From contig JAWXCH010000045.1 of NCBI GenBank assembly GCA_034440595.1, forward strand, positions 1-23,469: DNA of 23,469 bases, given 5' to 3'. The notes beneath the pieces were generated by a model, which saw only the letters and a program-made list of their open reading frames with translations, had not been told where the DNA came from and made no database searches. Source of the DNA: JAWXCH01 sp034440595. GTDB lineage: Bacteria; Planctomycetota; Planctomycetia; Pirellulales; JALHPA01. Positions 23,291-23,469 of this stretch are shown here, piece by piece. A program made the translations under genes and the position numbers. Numbering within the stretch: the stretch's first letter is position 1; each line of letters starts with the position of its first letter.

Positions 23291-23351
23291 TAACCCGACG
23301 CGCCAGCGAGGAAATTCGCTTCACGCGCTCCGCTAGCGCGTCGCGGCTAAC
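23291..23351. repeat. Inverted-repeat (REPIN-like) element between padR and the next gene
   Basis: TAACCCGACGCGCCAGCGAG (23291-23310) and CTCCGCTAGCGCGTCGCGGC (23328-23347, continuing TAAC) are imperfect inverted copies around a 17-bp centre. The core CGACGCGC/GCGCGTCG is perfect. It differs in sequence from the palindromes at 4541 and 8174. It could fold in the padR transcript, between padR and the following start codon. Confidence 0.65.
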
Positions 23352-23413
23352 ATTGTTCGACCTTTTCATGCAAATCCTAGTGCGTTTCGCACAACCTACA
23401 GAGGGCACAATCA

Positions 23414-23469
23414 ATGAGCGAGCGGGATTTTGATAACTACCTGGCGCTGTTAGGCGGCTTGCTCCGGCT
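23414..23469 (+). CDS. Partial gene, start only (possible permease-prefix membrane protein)
   Basis: The window ends 18 codons after an ATG preceded at 8 nt by GAGGG (23401-23405). The visible residues are MSERDFDNYLALLGGLLR. This resembles the start of 'permease prefix' type N-terminal domains often encoded beside PadR regulators in planctomycetes, but too little is present to be certain. Its position 129 bp after padR on the same strand makes it the likely regulated gene. Confidence 0.6.
   Translation, partial: MSERDFDNYLALLGGLLR

Noticed and set aside
1..23469. Search for CRISPR arrays, tRNA/rRNA genes, insertion sequences and phage genes
   Set aside because: No regularly spaced direct repeats, no TpsiC-arm or rRNA-like blocks, and no transposase, integrase or phage structural protein were found in any frame by eye.

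Overview
The window reads as a chromosomal segment from a planctomycete, most likely a Pirellulaceae-like bacterium. This is inferred from gene content, not from a database match. Pointers are large secreted PQQ-like beta-propeller proteins, an ECF sigma factor overlapping a one-TM partner, a very cysteine-rich exported protein, an H+-pyrophosphatase with an unusual N-terminus, a PadR regulator ahead of a probable membrane gene, and several families of palindromic intergenic repeats. I see no rRNA, tRNA, CRISPR, transposase, integrase or phage gene.

Layout. (1) 1-3.3 kb: argH (minus) with a plausible sigma70-type promoter, a 37-codon basic peptide gene (plus) with a strong Shine-Dalgarno, and a beta-CASP metallo-beta-lactamase RNase-like gene (minus). 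(2) 3.65-4.5 kb: a rhomboid protease with its Ser/His dyad intact, followed by a 212-bp palindromic element. (3) 4.8-9.8 kb: a minus-strand alpha-glucan cluster transcribed glgA > galT-like > GH57 glucanotransferase/amylase, with a paired palindrome between glgA and galT. (4) 10.3-13.1 kb: ECF sigma factor, overlapping single-TM protein (probable anti-sigma) and a trypsin-like/PDZ protein whose catalytic Asp position looks lost. (5) 13.2-14.1 kb: a secreted protein with about 60 Cys, converging on the protease gene across a 13-bp perfect terminator hairpin. (6) 14.1-14.9 kb: non-coding, rich in perfect hairpins. (7) 14.9-19.5 kb: two exported beta-propeller proteins (one with an Ig-like and a lectin-like C-terminal region, one with an EF-hand loop) and a receiver-like protein lacking the phosphorylation site. 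(8) 19.7-22.4 kb: membrane pyrophosphatase. (9) 22.4 kb to the end: a cluster of 'TTTCACGCAAAG' repeats, a padR gene with a near-consensus promoter, another palindrome and the first codons of a further gene.

How the genes fit together: the glgA/galT/GH57 group supports synthesis and remodelling of storage alpha-glucan, and sugar-1-phosphate exchange. The sigma/one-TM/protease-like trio has the form of an envelope-stress or surface-signalling module. The propeller pair plus degenerate receiver looks like one transcription unit for exported proteins of unknown substrate. Nothing is unmistakably a new defence or mobile system. The strongest second-look items are the sigma module with its probable pseudoprotease, the Cys-rich protein, the hairpin-rich region near 14.3 kb, the 37-aa basic peptide and the receiver without a phosphoacceptor.
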